A DNA stretch of 64,000 bases from Curtobacterium citreum (GCF_006715175.1 NZ_VFMQ01000001.1:3410001-3474000), one strand, 5' to 3'. Numbered from the stretch's first letter, positions 17,334 through 25,853 are shown. Notes: a model not told the origin generated them from the letters alone. Made by a program: numbers and translations.

Positions 17334-18768
17334 CGAACCAGACGAGGGACGGCGATCCGCTGGCGTCCGCGGAGTCGTCCGAGGCCGCCGGTCGGAGGCC
17401 GAGGTCCTGCGCGGACGACGCGAGCACCGAGGCCGGGCTGCGCATCGCCTCCTGCGTGCGGAACACCAGATCGGGTCCGGCGAGCCCGTCACTGCCGGAG
17501 AGGTCGAGGGTCGCGAGCGCGTCGGCGACCGCGGACGGCTCGTCGCTCCGGGCCGTCCCGACCGCGCGGACCAGGGCGATGACGGCGTCGTGGCTCCGGG
17601 CGTCCGCGACGGGAGCGACGGACGAGAACGGCCGGTCGCCGGTGAGGTTCTTCGCGTCGGCGTCGTCCGCGAGGACCCGGAGACCGCCGAGGAAGGCGGA
17701 CATCGACCGACCGGTGGCGTCCGGGTGGAGGGCACGGGCGTCGTCCGTCTCGACCCCGACCGTCCGGAAGCCGCCGCTCAGGCTGCCGCCAGCCTGGGTC
17801 AGCGCGGCCGCGAAGGTCGGGCTCGTGGCGTCCGCGGTGAGGATGATCGGGGCGCTGACGTCCGCGGACTGGAGCGCCGCGACGAGGGCACCCTGTCGTG
17901 CCGCAGGGCCGCTGAGCACGACGGCGTCGGAGTCCGCGGCGACCGGGGCGTCGGCGCCGGAACCGGTCGTGGTGTCGGCGGTCTGCGCGGCGACACCCGT
18001 GCGCTCGGCGATCGTGGTCGCGAGCGCGGCCGTGTCGGCGTCGCGGACCGCGTCGACGACGTGCGCGACCTGCAGGCCGGAGGGTGCTCCGCCCCCGAGG
18101 TCGACCAGCAGCGGGGACTTCGCGGAGCCGAGTGCCGAGCGCATCGCGGACGCCGTGGAGTCCGTCGAGGGCGCCGTCGACCATGCGTCGTCCGAGCCGG
18201 CCGCGTACGGGGCGACGACCGGGATCCCGGCGGACGCCGCGGCCGCGAAGGCACCGTCCACGTGACGACCGGACGACGCGACGACGATGCCTGCGACGCC
18301 CTGCTTCGCGAGCGCCTCGACCGCGGCACGTGCGCCGTCGGTCGAACCGGCGTCGTCCTGCGCCACGAGCTGGACCGTCGTGCCACCGAGCTGCAGCCGT
18401 CGCTGGGCGACGAGGGCACCCTGCGCGGCATCGGCCCACTCGGAGCCCTCGCCGTCGCCGAGGGTCACGACGACGCCGATCTTCGTGCCGTCGGGGACGT
18501 GGGCGACCTGGACCGGCACGGGTGTGGTGGCGGCGACGGCCTCGGCCGGGGCGTCCGCAGCGGAGCGCACGGCGACGACGGCGACCACCACGGCGGCGAC
18601 CACCAGGACCGCGAGCACCACGAGGAGGACCGTCCACCGACGGCGTCGCGTCGTCCGGTCGTTCGTCGGCTGCTCGGCGCCGGACTGTTCGACGCCGGAC
18701 GGTTCGGCGGACTGCGGGTCCGGTGTCGGCTGCTGTCCCGGTGCCGGCTGCTCGGTCGTGCGGCTCAT
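17314..18768 (-). CDS. membrane-anchored type 1 periplasmic-binding-fold protein
   Basis: 484 residues. The N-terminal 45 residues are polar, Pro/Gln-rich and probably cytosolic. One membrane helix follows (about 46-68, after RRRR), then an extracytoplasmic domain (about 80-475) like branched-chain amino-acid binding proteins (KIGVVVTLGDG, GIVVASSGRHVDGAF, PVVAPYAAGSDDAW). No permease or ABC ATPase gene is nearby, so a solute-importer role is unlikely. Its start overlaps the stop of the coiled-coil lipoprotein (ATGA) and it precedes the FtsK ATPase, so it probably belongs to that machine. Ligand unknown. Confidence 0.8.
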   Translation of the reverse strand: MSRTTEQPAPGQQPTPDPQSAEPSGVEQSGAEQPTNDRTTRRRRWTVLLVVLAVLVVAAVVVAVVAVRSAADAPAEAVAATTPVPVQVAHVPDGTKIGVVVTLGDGEGSEWADAAQGALVAQRRLQLGGTTVQLVAQDDAGSTDGARAAVEALAKQGVAGIVVASSGRHVDGAFAAAASAGIPVVAPYAAGSDDAWSTAPSTDSTASAMRSALGSAKSPLLVDLGGGAPSGLQVAHVVDAVRDADTAALATTIAERTGVAAQTADTTTGSGADAPVAADSDAVVLSGPAARQGALVAALQSADVSAPIILTADATSPTFAAALTQAGGSLSGGFRTVGVETDDARALHPDATGRSMSAFLGGLRVLADDADAKNLTGDRPFSSVAPVADARSHDAVIALVRAVGTARSDEPSAVADALATLDLSGSDGLAGPDLVFRTQEAMRSPASVLASSAQDLGLRPAASDDSADASGSPSLVWFADDTEG

Positions 18769-21545
18769 CGGTCGGCTCCGATCCGGAAGGCGTAGAGCGT
18801 CGTGGCGGTCGCGCCGGACGGCACGTCGAGCCGGAACGCCGGGAGCTTCGCGGCCGCGTCGAGCGACGACCGGAACTGCTGCTGCTGGAGCAGGATGCCG
18901 GCGACGTCCTCGGCGCGGACGTTCGCGTAGCCGGCCGCGTTCTGCGACGCCAGGGCGAGCTGGTAGTCGGCGGAGTCGGACTTGGCGGCGCTCGTCGCCA
19001 TGGCGCCGAGGATGCCGGAACCGTTGACCTTGCGGTCCCCGAGGTCGAGCATCACGCGGTTGAGGTCGCCGGTGAGCAGCGTGCTGGCGCCCTGGACGTC
19101 CCGGACCGAGGCACTCGTGCTCGCGTCGATGCGCTGGAGGCTCGCGGCCGTCTGGCTGTCCACCGCGGACGCCAGGCTGCTGCTCTGCTGTTCGAGCGCG
19201 CCCTTCTGCTCGTCGATGGTGCCCTTCGAGTCGCTCGTGACCTCGCCCGAGGTCGTGCGGAGCCCGGCGATCGACTGGTCGAACGCCTGCTCGACGGCCT
19301 GCTGGCTCTTCCCGGCGGTGCCGCTGACGTTCCGGACCTGCTCGTCGACCAGGGTTTCGATCTGCTCTTTGAGCCTGCCCTCGGACTCTGCGGCCGCATC
19401 GCGCAGCTTCTGCTCGACGACGTCCTGAGCGGTCTTGAGATCCTCAAGGTCCCCGCCGACCGTGGCGGCCTGCTCCCGCGCGTCGCTGATGCTCGTACGC
19501 AGCCGATCGAGTTGCTGCTCGGTCCCGCCCGAGCCCGATCCAGCGTCCGCGACCGCATCGATCGCCGTCTGGATGCCGTCCAGCGATTGACCGAGCGCAG
19601 GGACCGAGGCACTCAGCCCTCCCGCGGCCGTGTCGCTCCCGGTCTCGTCGATGATCGCTTGCCAAGCACTTGCCTGCTCCTCGAGGCGAACCGACATGGG
19701 CTGAGGGAACGGGAGCGGCGACGCGAGGGGCGTGGTCGAGCCGTCTGGGTTCGGGCACGACTGGGGGGACAAGTAGCGTACGAGGTCGTTCGCCTGATCC
19801 GAAGTCAGACCGGACGTCGGCGGAGTCAGCACCGACGACGGAGATTCGTTCGTCACGAGACCGCAGATCTTCGCCACCAGTGCTGCGTTCTGCGCTTGCA
19901 TCGTCCTGCTCAAGGTGAGGTCACCGGGAGCTCCGATGAGCGCTCTGGCAGCGGAAGCCTTGTCGTGCACGCTCTGGACATCAGCTCGGACCGTGTCGAG
20001 CGAGGTCCTGCTGCCAGCGAGCGACGTCCGAAGGTCGCGGAGCGATGTCTGCAGCGATCCGGAGGTGGACCCGGCCTGATCCACCAACGCGTCGAGCGAT
20101 GCTTCGAAGGCTTGGAACTCCTCGACAGCTTCGGTCGCTTTCTGCGGCTTGAGGCTCTCCGCGAGCGCCGCGCCCTGCGTTGCCAACAGCGCGACCGTCG
20201 ACGTCACCGACTGCGCGGAGAGGAAGAGCGCGCAGGTCAACGAACCACGATCCTCCTGGCTGGCGCAGCTCGTCGCGTCCGGCGCAGCCGGTCCGACGGA
20301 CGCGGCCAACTGTGTGCTCACCTGCTGCTTGCAGAGCTCGCTCGCCTGCGCGTAGCCCTCGAGCTGGGAGGAGACACGCAACAGGTTGCCGTAGACGCTG
20401 CCGCCCACGGCGTCGGTCTTCGGCGCTGCGGCGCAGCCCTGGCCGTCGAGCACCGGTACGGGCGCCGTGCCGGAAGTGTCGCCGAGCAGCGCGTCGAGGC
20501 TGCTCGTCGTCTGCTGGAGTTGCTGCAGGACGGTCGACTGCGTCGTCTGCACCGTCGCGCCGAGGTCCCCGTTGAGCGAGCCGAGCTCGCCCGCGAGCGA
20601 CTGCATCGTGCTTGCGAGGGACGCGCTGCTCTCCTGCAGCCGTTCCGCGGTGCGCACACCGAGCGTCTGGGAGGTGGACTCGAGGTTCGTCCGGACCTCG
20701 GTGATGGTCCCGCCGGCCCGGGCCAGGACCTCGTTCACCTGGGCGATGAGGTCGATGGTCCGTCGCTGCAGTGCGAGTTCGGAGTCCGTCTGCGAGCCGA
20801 ACGCCCCGTTCAGCACGCCCTCGGTCGACAGGTCGGTGGTCAGCCCGGGCTGGGCGGCGACGTCGAACGCGGGGGCCGAGAAGTCCTTGACGTCGGCGAC
20901 GAGGTGGAGCGTGCTGCTCGCGCCCGAGGTCGGCGGTGCGAGCAGCCGCCCCCACTGCACGACGGCGTCACCGTCGGCGTTCGTGCTGACCACGCCGTCG
21001 GTCGCGGCACCACCGTCGACACCCTGGGTCACGATGCGGTCCGGTGCGACGCCCGGCAGGACGGTCGACGCGGCGACGGAGAACGGCGCCCCGACCAGGG
21101 CGGGGGTCGTGCGGGACGACCCCGCGACGTCGTAGGTCAGGTTCTTCGACCGGACCGTGAGGTTCTCGATCGTGAGGTCGACCTCGACCCGGCCGGAGTA
21201 GCCGTCGAGGTCCGACAGGTCGGTCCCGGAGCGCTTGGTCGTCGTGTACTGCGTCGTGATGCGGAGGGGCAGGTCGCCCGCCGCCTTCGCGACGTCGTGG
21301 TCGGTGGTCGTCGACGAGGACCCGTCCGCTCCGACCGCGATCGTCGTGTCGGAGATGGCGCGGACCGAGCCGTTCGGGGTGAGCGTCGTGTCGACGGTCT
21401 GCAGCAGCCGGGACGGATCGTCGACCTGCCGCTGGTCGGCGGTGCACCCGGCCAGCGTCAGCGCGACGACGGCCGACACCGCGACCACCCCGGCCAGCCG
21501 ACCACCCGGTCGTAGTCCGGTTCCCCCGGCGCGCGTCAGTTCCAC
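18765..21545 (-). CDS. large coiled-coil lipoprotein of the T7SS-like locus
   Basis: 926 residues with no recognised family. A signal sequence and lipobox (VALTLAGC) put it on the outer face of the membrane. Residues about 40-250 look beta-rich. The rest is long helical stretches with heptad-like Gln/Ser/Leu/Ala patterns (for example LQQLQQTTSSLDALLG and QALEQQ-type segments) and several Cys in the middle. This recalls the extracellular stalks of EsaA/YueB/Pip proteins, but it has no C-terminal membrane helices. I chose the GTG at 21545 because of AGGGGG upstream; a TTG at 21560 is possible. ATGA overlap with the downstream gene. Confidence 0.72.
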   Translation of the reverse strand: MELTRAGGTGLRPGGRLAGVVAVSAVVALTLAGCTADQRQVDDPSRLLQTVDTTLTPNGSVRAISDTTIAVGADGSSSTTTDHDVAKAAGDLPLRITTQYTTTKRSGTDLSDLDGYSGRVEVDLTIENLTVRSKNLTYDVAGSSRTTPALVGAPFSVAASTVLPGVAPDRIVTQGVDGGAATDGVVSTNADGDAVVQWGRLLAPPTSGASSTLHLVADVKDFSAPAFDVAAQPGLTTDLSTEGVLNGAFGSQTDSELALQRRTIDLIAQVNEVLARAGGTITEVRTNLESTSQTLGVRTAERLQESSASLASTMQSLAGELGSLNGDLGATVQTTQSTVLQQLQQTTSSLDALLGDTSGTAPVPVLDGQGCAAAPKTDAVGGSVYGNLLRVSSQLEGYAQASELCKQQVSTQLAASVGPAAPDATSCASQEDRGSLTCALFLSAQSVTSTVALLATQGAALAESLKPQKATEAVEEFQAFEASLDALVDQAGSTSGSLQTSLRDLRTSLAGSRTSLDTVRADVQSVHDKASAARALIGAPGDLTLSRTMQAQNAALVAKICGLVTNESPSSVLTPPTSGLTSDQANDLVRYLSPQSCPNPDGSTTPLASPLPFPQPMSVRLEEQASAWQAIIDETGSDTAAGGLSASVPALGQSLDGIQTAIDAVADAGSGSGGTEQQLDRLRTSISDAREQAATVGGDLEDLKTAQDVVEQKLRDAAAESEGRLKEQIETLVDEQVRNVSGTAGKSQQAVEQAFDQSIAGLRTTSGEVTSDSKGTIDEQKGALEQQSSSLASAVDSQTAASLQRIDASTSASVRDVQGASTLLTGDLNRVMLDLGDRKVNGSGILGAMATSAAKSDSADYQLALASQNAAGYANVRAEDVAGILLQQQQFRSSLDAAAKLPAFRLDVPSGATATTLYAFRIGADR

Positions 21546-21663
21546 GATCGTCCCCCTCAAGAATCGACAGCGCGTCCGATGCTAGTCGCTGAAATACCGT
21601 GAGGGTTCGTCCATCCACAGGTCGGAGCACCCCCGTTCGGGCCACAGCACCGCGATGTCCGGT

Positions 21664-21691
21664 TTGACGGATCCCGTGGAATTGATACTCT
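21664..21691 (+). promoter_or_regulatory. candidate sigma-70 promoter
   Basis: TTGACG (21664-21669), a 16-base spacer and TACTCT (21686-21691), about 115 bases upstream of the frameshifted membrane gene. The local sequence is less GC-rich than its surroundings. Confidence 0.45.
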
Positions 21692-21743
21692 GCACTTCGT
21701 TGGTGGGGGGAACGCCGAGCGCTCGAAGTGCTCGGAGTTGCAC

Positions 21744-21791
21744 GATCGGATGACCAGTCCACCCCACGAGCGGTTGCCTGGTCATCCGATC
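21744..21791 (+). promoter_or_regulatory. 14-bp inverted repeat in the leader of the 21807 gene
   Basis: Perfect arms GATCGGATGACCAG (21744-21757) and CTGGTCATCCGATC (21778-21791) with a 20-base spacer. The right arm ends just before the Shine-Dalgarno AGGGGGA, so the hairpin or a bound repressor could control expression. Confidence 0.5.
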
Positions 21792-21806
21792 ACAGGGGGA
21801 ACGAAC

Positions 21807-22771
21807 ATGTGGATCTCAGTCGTGTCCGTCGGCATCGCGTTCGTCGCGGCGATCGGCATCACGTGGGGCGTGACGACCGCGACGCGTCGGAGCGACAGGC
21901 GCCGTCGAGCCCGCGGCGAGAAGCTGCCGAACGAGGGTGGCGCGCTCGTCACCGTGCGCCTCCGCCGTTGGCAGTGGCTGGTGATCCGCGTCCTCGCGAT
22001 CGTGCTGCTCGTCGTCGGCGGGCTGTTGAGCGTCGTGGTGATCGGACTCGCCGCCGAGGGCGCTCCGCCCTCGATGGTCGTCGTGGCGGTGGTCTTCGCC
22101 CTCGCCGGCACCGGCGGCATCGTGCTCGCGAGCTCGATGCGGCGGACCCGGATCCTGGCGATGGAGGACCACCTGTTGGTCCGTCAGGGCCTGCGCGAGG
22201 AGCGCCGGGTCGACCTGCGCGAGATCGCCAGCCTGGCGCCGCTCGCGAACCAGTACGGCGGGGTCCAGGGGCGTTCGGCGGACGGACGACGGCTGTTCCA
22301 CGTGATGGGGCTGGCGCGGGGGTTCGTCGAGTTCGACGCGTACCTGCAGGAGCGCGTCGTGCGAAACAGCGCTCCCGCCCCGCGGCGTTCGGACCGGACA
22401 CCCTCCCGGTGCCGCCGTGGCGCGGCACCTCGGCGAGCGCCGAATGGACGAACGTCCCGCTCGGCCACGGGGGTCGCCCACGTCCGGTCGTCCGGCTGTT
22501 CGTCGGAGGCGACGTGGTCGTGCTGCACACCTCTGACGTCCGGGCGCTCGTCGACGGCCGGCAGGCGGTCGCCGAGTCCGACTCACAGCCACTCGCGTTC
22601 CTCGCAAGCCCCGCGCTCGTCGACCCGACGTCGCTCGGGGGTCGACAGGTGGCTGGTCTACCGCCGGAGAGCCTCGTCCTCCTCCGCGATGCGCAGGAGG
22701 TACCGACAGCAGTACTTCGCGACGCTGATGCCCGCACGTTCCGGAAGTGGGTCAGCGGTCTGCCGCGCTGA
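21807..22771 (+). pseudogene. membrane protein gene with a -1 frameshift near 22365
   Basis: The reading frame from ATG 21807 encodes an N-terminal membrane helix, a basic linker, two more helices (LVIRVLAIVLLVVGGLLSVV; VVVAVVFALAGTGGIVLAS) and a PH-like cytosolic part up to about FVEFDAYLQERVV. Past 22365 this frame turns into Arg/Ser-rich nonsense. The continuation with protein-like composition (from PDTLPVPPWRG to FRKWVSGLPR) lies one frame back and stops at 22771. Adding one base restores a 321-residue protein. Either a real mutation or a sequencing error; no classical slippery heptamer is seen. AGGGGGA precedes the start. Confidence 0.6.
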
Positions 22772-23306
22772 CCATCGGAGGCTGTCCAGCGAGTACCTGC
22801 CTGGAGGCACGGTGCGGTCCGCGCGGGCGCCGTTTGCGATGCGCGAACGACGCCGCGCGCTTCACGGAAGCGAGGGGCGGACGGACATCACGGCTTGCCC
22901 ACGCAAGGTTCCGGCCGACCCGGCGACACTCCTCCCGCCGTGGAACTCCCGAGCGATGGACGACGCTTGGTGTGCGTCGACGAGCAGGCCACGGGCCACC
23001 GGTGCGGAGACGTTCCCCATCGCGGTCTCGGTCCGATCGTCGTCGTCGACTTCTGCGCCGAGCGGAACTTCCCAGCGGGATTCGTCACCTGAGTCCTCGG
23101 TTCGGAACACGATGATGCCGGTCGCAGCGTCGCCACAGAGATCCAGCTCCCGCGCTCCGTCATGCATGATCGCGAGCGTTCGGTCCCGGCCGTCGAGAGC
23201 TCGGACCTTGGCCTCGACTCGCTCGAGAGTCGGGTCGCGTTCTTCGAAGCGCCGCCCACGAACCCACCGGGATCAGCAGCCGGCGCCGCGAAAGCCCTCC
23301 GCGGCC
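22772..23306. other. degenerate stretch between the membrane gene and the small-protein array
   Basis: 535 bases with no intact gene. It holds half of a GGAGGC-type palindrome (GCCTGGAGGCACGG near 22800) and, on the minus strand, the immunity-like fragment described separately. The rest shows no feature I can support. Confidence 0.5.
22862..23167 (-). pseudogene. possible Imm1-like immunity protein fragment
   Basis: From ATG 23167 the frame encodes 101 residues; it stays open upstream to about 23262 with coding-like composition (EERDPTLERVEAKVRALDG) but no usable start. The pattern RALDGRDRTLAIMHDG, then W-E-V-P, then a late SSIAREFHGG segment resembles Imm1-type immunity proteins found beside polymorphic toxins. 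The missing start and the position in a decayed stretch suggest an old, broken immunity gene. Assignment is by eye and tentative. Confidence 0.35.
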
Positions 23307-23702
23307 TCAGCTTCTTCCGCGGTCACTTCGCCACCAGGGCCCTTCGGGCCTGGCGAGCAACAGACCCGTCAATGCCGAGAAGAGCCAGGCGAACTGGTAC
23401 GAGTGCCCACGGCCAGCCAGTGCGGAGAACGTGATGAGGCCGGCGAGGAGGACGAGCATCGTGACTCCGCGCGCGCCTCGGCGACGACTCCGCCCACCGG
23501 CCAGACCCATCAGGACCGCTACTGACGCGACACCAGTAGCGACGAGGGCGTTCGATCGACTCTTGATCACGGTCGCCCAGAATGCCGCGACCAGCAGGGC
23601 GAGGATGAGCACCGAGAAGTACCCCAGGAGGAGCTTCCGGTCGAGCGCCCGATCGGGTTCCTGATACGCCCTGTTCCTGTCCACGGTTCTCCGCACGATC
23701 AT
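23307..23702 (-). CDS. small membrane protein, family B copy 1 (candidate immunity)
   Basis: 131 residues. A charged N-terminus (DRNRAYQEPDRALDRK) precedes four hydrophobic segments, the first being LLLGYFSVLILALLVAAFW. The first 70 residues align with the protein at 24680-24970, so they are paralogues. AGGAGG lies just upstream (ATG at 23702 or GTG at 23696). It overlaps the stop of the gene before it (ATGA). Last gene of the array downstream of the rhs gene. Function unknown; an immunity or accessory role is inferred from position. Confidence 0.65.
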   Translation of the reverse strand: MIVRRTVDRNRAYQEPDRALDRKLLLGYFSVLILALLVAAFWATVIKSRSNALVATGVASVAVLMGLAGGRSRRRGARGVTMLVLLAGLITFSALAGRGHSYQFAWLFSALTGLLLARPEGPWWRSDRGRS

Positions 23703-24100
23703 CGACCTCCTGGGCGCCTGCGGCCGCGCTTCGGGTCCGCCGTGGAAGCTCGCGCAACCACCCGTTCCCCGATGGCCGACCCGATGATGACCCCTGCGAA
23801 CGAGGTGAGCAGCCACGCCCACCGCGTGCCAGCGAGTTGCGGCGGCGCACCCACGAGCAGCACGAACACGACGACGACCACCAGCAGTCCCACGACGGAG
23901 AACGACCGTCGTCGACCGCTCCGCGCCCACCAGCCGATCCCCACGCCGTACAGGGCCGCCGCCGCGGACACCAGGACCAGTCCGAACGGCATCGGCTGGT
24001 GTTCCAGGCTCGAGGTCCGCCACCACGCGATCGCGAGACAGAAAAGAGCCGCGAGGACATCGATGAACAAGGGCCGGGGTCGCCGGGTACGCGGGGTCAT
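23699..24100 (-). CDS. small membrane protein, array member C
   Basis: About 133 residues with four hydrophobic segments (LFIDVLAALFCLAIAWW; FGLVLVSAAAALYGVGIGWW; FSVVGLLVVVVVFVLLVG; RWAWLLTSFAGVIIGSAIG) and a basic tail. The last two helices resemble the C-terminal half of family B copy 1, so it may be a distant relative. GGAGG precedes two ATGs (24103 and 24100); spacing favours the second. Coupled to the next gene by ATGA. Confidence 0.65.
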   Translation of the reverse strand: MTPRTRRPRPLFIDVLAALFCLAIAWWRTSSLEHQPMPFGLVLVSAAAALYGVGIGWWARSGRRRSFSVVGLLVVVVVFVLLVGAPPQLAGTRWAWLLTSFAGVIIGSAIGERVVARASTADPKRGRRRPGGR

Positions 24101-24224
24101 CATCCACCTCCGTTCTTCTGCGAGTTTGTGACTGCTTCGCCCCCGCCGGTCAGGGGCCGTCGGATGAGCACATCGACGAGCCCGTGGCGGCCGAAGGCCA
24201 ATGGGACGTCCTTGTTCGGCGGGA

Positions 24225-24656
24225 TCACCCTCGTGGCTCGACCTCATAGGCGTACGCCGTCGGTGACACACCGAACACTGCGGTCACCGCGCGCAAGTCC
24301 CACGACGCGGCGCCGACGGTGAACCGAACGCGATCAGCACCGGAGAGCTCTTCAGCGATCCTGTCAGCGTTGAATCGATTGACTCCGTCCTGGAGCAGGA
24401 TCTTGCCGCCTTGATCGGTCACGACGACCACTTGCGACCCCGACGCTCCGCCGCCCTTCAGGGACGCGCTCGACTCCGAACCGGTGGTGGCGCTCCGGAT
24501 CTCGCACGAGACCGACAACTGATGACCGTCGTCGTAGACCTTCACACCGAGCGGGACGACGAAGAACAACAGCACCGGGATGACGATGACGAGCAACAGG
24601 ATGGCGACAGCGACGGCGCGTTTCCGTAGCGTCACCACTGGTGTTCCGTCGGTCAT
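24225..24656 (-). CDS. single-pass membrane protein, family A copy 3
   Basis: 143 residues. One membrane helix (AVAVAILLLVIVIPVLLFFVV), the conserved VKVYDDGHQLSVSCE motif, then an extracytoplasmic beta-rich domain with VRFTVGAASWDLR. It is paralogous to the proteins at 24967 and 25425. It keeps the first Cys but has lost the second, where the copies have a CG pair. An upstream in-frame ATG at 24686 would add ten residues. Confidence 0.65.
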   Translation of the reverse strand: MTDGTPVVTLRKRAVAVAILLLVIVIPVLLFFVVPLGVKVYDDGHQLSVSCEIRSATTGSESSASLKGGGASGSQVVVVTDQGGKILLQDGVNRFNADRIAEELSGADRVRFTVGAASWDLRAVTAVFGVSPTAYAYEVEPRG

Positions 24657-24679
24657 GTCGAGAGCGTTCCTCCTTGCGC

Positions 24680-24970
24680 TCACCATGTCCGATGAACCCC
24701 GCCTGCAGGGCCGTCGCCGCCGTGCGCCGCGCCGGTGTCGAGCGTTCCGATCGCGCCCGTACGTCGTCGACTCAGCCCACCAGCCAGGACCGCCATAACC
24801 GCAACAGCTGCACCAGCCAAGAGATCCGAGCGACTCGCGATCACCGAGATCCAGAATGCCTCGACCAGGAGGGCAAGTACGAGCGCCGATAAGTAAGCCA
24901 GGAGGAGCTCTCGATCGAACGCGAGGTCGGCTTCCCGGTTCGCATTCCTGCCGCCCGTCACCCTGTTCAT
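24680..24970 (-). CDS. small membrane protein, family B copy 2 (shortened)
   Basis: 96 residues. Residues 8-70 (RNANREADLAFDRELLLAYL onwards) match family B copy 1 helix for helix, ending at the shared SRRR turn. Its C-terminus then diverges into a Gly/His-rich tail without the last two helices, so this copy is truncated or frameshifted. The ATG overlaps the stop of the preceding family A gene. Confidence 0.55.
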   Translation of the reverse strand: MNRVTGGRNANREADLAFDRELLLAYLSALVLALLVEAFWISVIASRSDLLAGAAVAVMAVLAGGLSRRRTGAIGTLDTGAAHGGDGPAGGVHRTW

Positions 24971-25428
24971 GATGCGCTCGATTGACTGAGCCGTTCCGGA
25001 TCGCGCACGAACACTGCCTGGTTGACGAGTTTCAGGGTGTCCCGCAACTCGTAGGACGCCGCGCCGACGGTGAACCTCCTGGGACCGCCCCGATCAAGAT
25101 CGCTCGTGAGCCGCTCGATGTTGTCACGAGTGACCCCCCACCGCAGCACGAGGAGCCCGCAGTCGGTCGTCTCGATGTAGATCTGCTGATTCGAGGACCC
25201 GACGCCTCGCGGCGAGTAGGAGGACGCCGTCCGACCTGCGGCCCCGACCACATCGCAGGCCACCTGCTCCTGATGCGCTGCGTCATAGGCCTTCAGCGTG
25301 ACCGGCCCGACGAACAGGAAGAGGACCGGGAGCAGCACGACGAGCACGAGCAGCCCGACAGCGACCAGCCGATTCCGCACAACGCTTTCGTCCCCCGCCT
25401 GTCGTTCTTCACTCCGCAGCAGGCTCAC
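24967..25428 (-). CDS. single-pass membrane protein, family A copy 2
   Basis: 153 residues: a polar N-terminus, one helix (LVAVGLLVLVVLLPVLFLFVG), the motif KAYDAAHQEQVACDV, a Ser/Gly linker and an extracytoplasmic domain with TTDCG and RRFTVGAASYELRD. The two Cys are conserved with copy 1 and could form a disulfide. Start and stop are coupled to both neighbours by 4-base overlaps, showing an operon. Confidence 0.65.
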   Translation of the reverse strand: MSLLRSEERQAGDESVVRNRLVAVGLLVLVVLLPVLFLFVGPVTLKAYDAAHQEQVACDVVGAAGRTASSYSPRGVGSSNQQIYIETTDCGLLVLRWGVTRDNIERLTSDLDRGGPRRFTVGAASYELRDTLKLVNQAVFVRDPERLSQSSAS

Positions 25429-25853
25429 GAGATCTTTCGGAAGCCAGTAGTCGTAACGTCTCTTCCGATCAACCTCAGCAGTTCGCGGACCGAGTACGAG
25501 CCTTGGCCCACCTCGAAGCGATAGGTCCCGCCAGCATCGAGTTGACGCGCTGTTGAACCAGCATTTTGATCTGTCACACCCTCCCTGAGAAGGAGCTTGC
25601 CGCAGTTCTTCGTCGTGATCTCGACTTCAGCCGACGAGCTGCCGAGCCCGGTTCTCGTCACACTACCGCCGCTCAGGGACCTCGCTGCCCCAACCGAGCA
25701 TTCGACTTTGATTTGGTGCTGCCCGTCGTACCAATTCAGGAACGCCGGCAAGACGAGAGCGACCAGGCCGATGATCAGCAGCACGGCGAGGGCACGGTAA
25801 AAGCGCCACTTCGCTCTCGACGGAGGGCTTGCTTTTCCCCCTTGAGCACTCAT
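25425..25853 (-). CDS. single-pass membrane protein, family A copy 1
   Basis: 142 residues, directly downstream of the rhs gene (35 bases). One helix (LAVLLIIGLVALVLPAFL), the motif NWYDGQHQIKVECSV, a Ser-rich linker, KNCGKLLL and YRFEVGQGSYSVRELL. Being the first gene after the toxin it is the best candidate for the cognate immunity protein, which would act at the membrane from the outside. Confidence 0.65.
   Translation of the reverse strand: MSAQGGKASPPSRAKWRFYRALAVLLIIGLVALVLPAFLNWYDGQHQIKVECSVGAARSLSGGSVTRTGLGSSSAEVEITTKNCGKLLLREGVTDQNAGSTARQLDAGGTYRFEVGQGSYSVRELLRLIGRDVTTTGFRKIS

Noticed and set aside
17314..18768. Amino-acid ABC importer component
   Set aside because: No permease or ATPase gene of that system lies near, the protein is anchored by a helix rather than a lipobox, and it is coupled to T7SS-like genes.
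22365..23525. Continuation of the 21807 gene in its starting frame to 23525
   Set aside because: Past 22365 that frame is Arg/Ser-rich and has no protein-like pattern, while the adjacent frame does.
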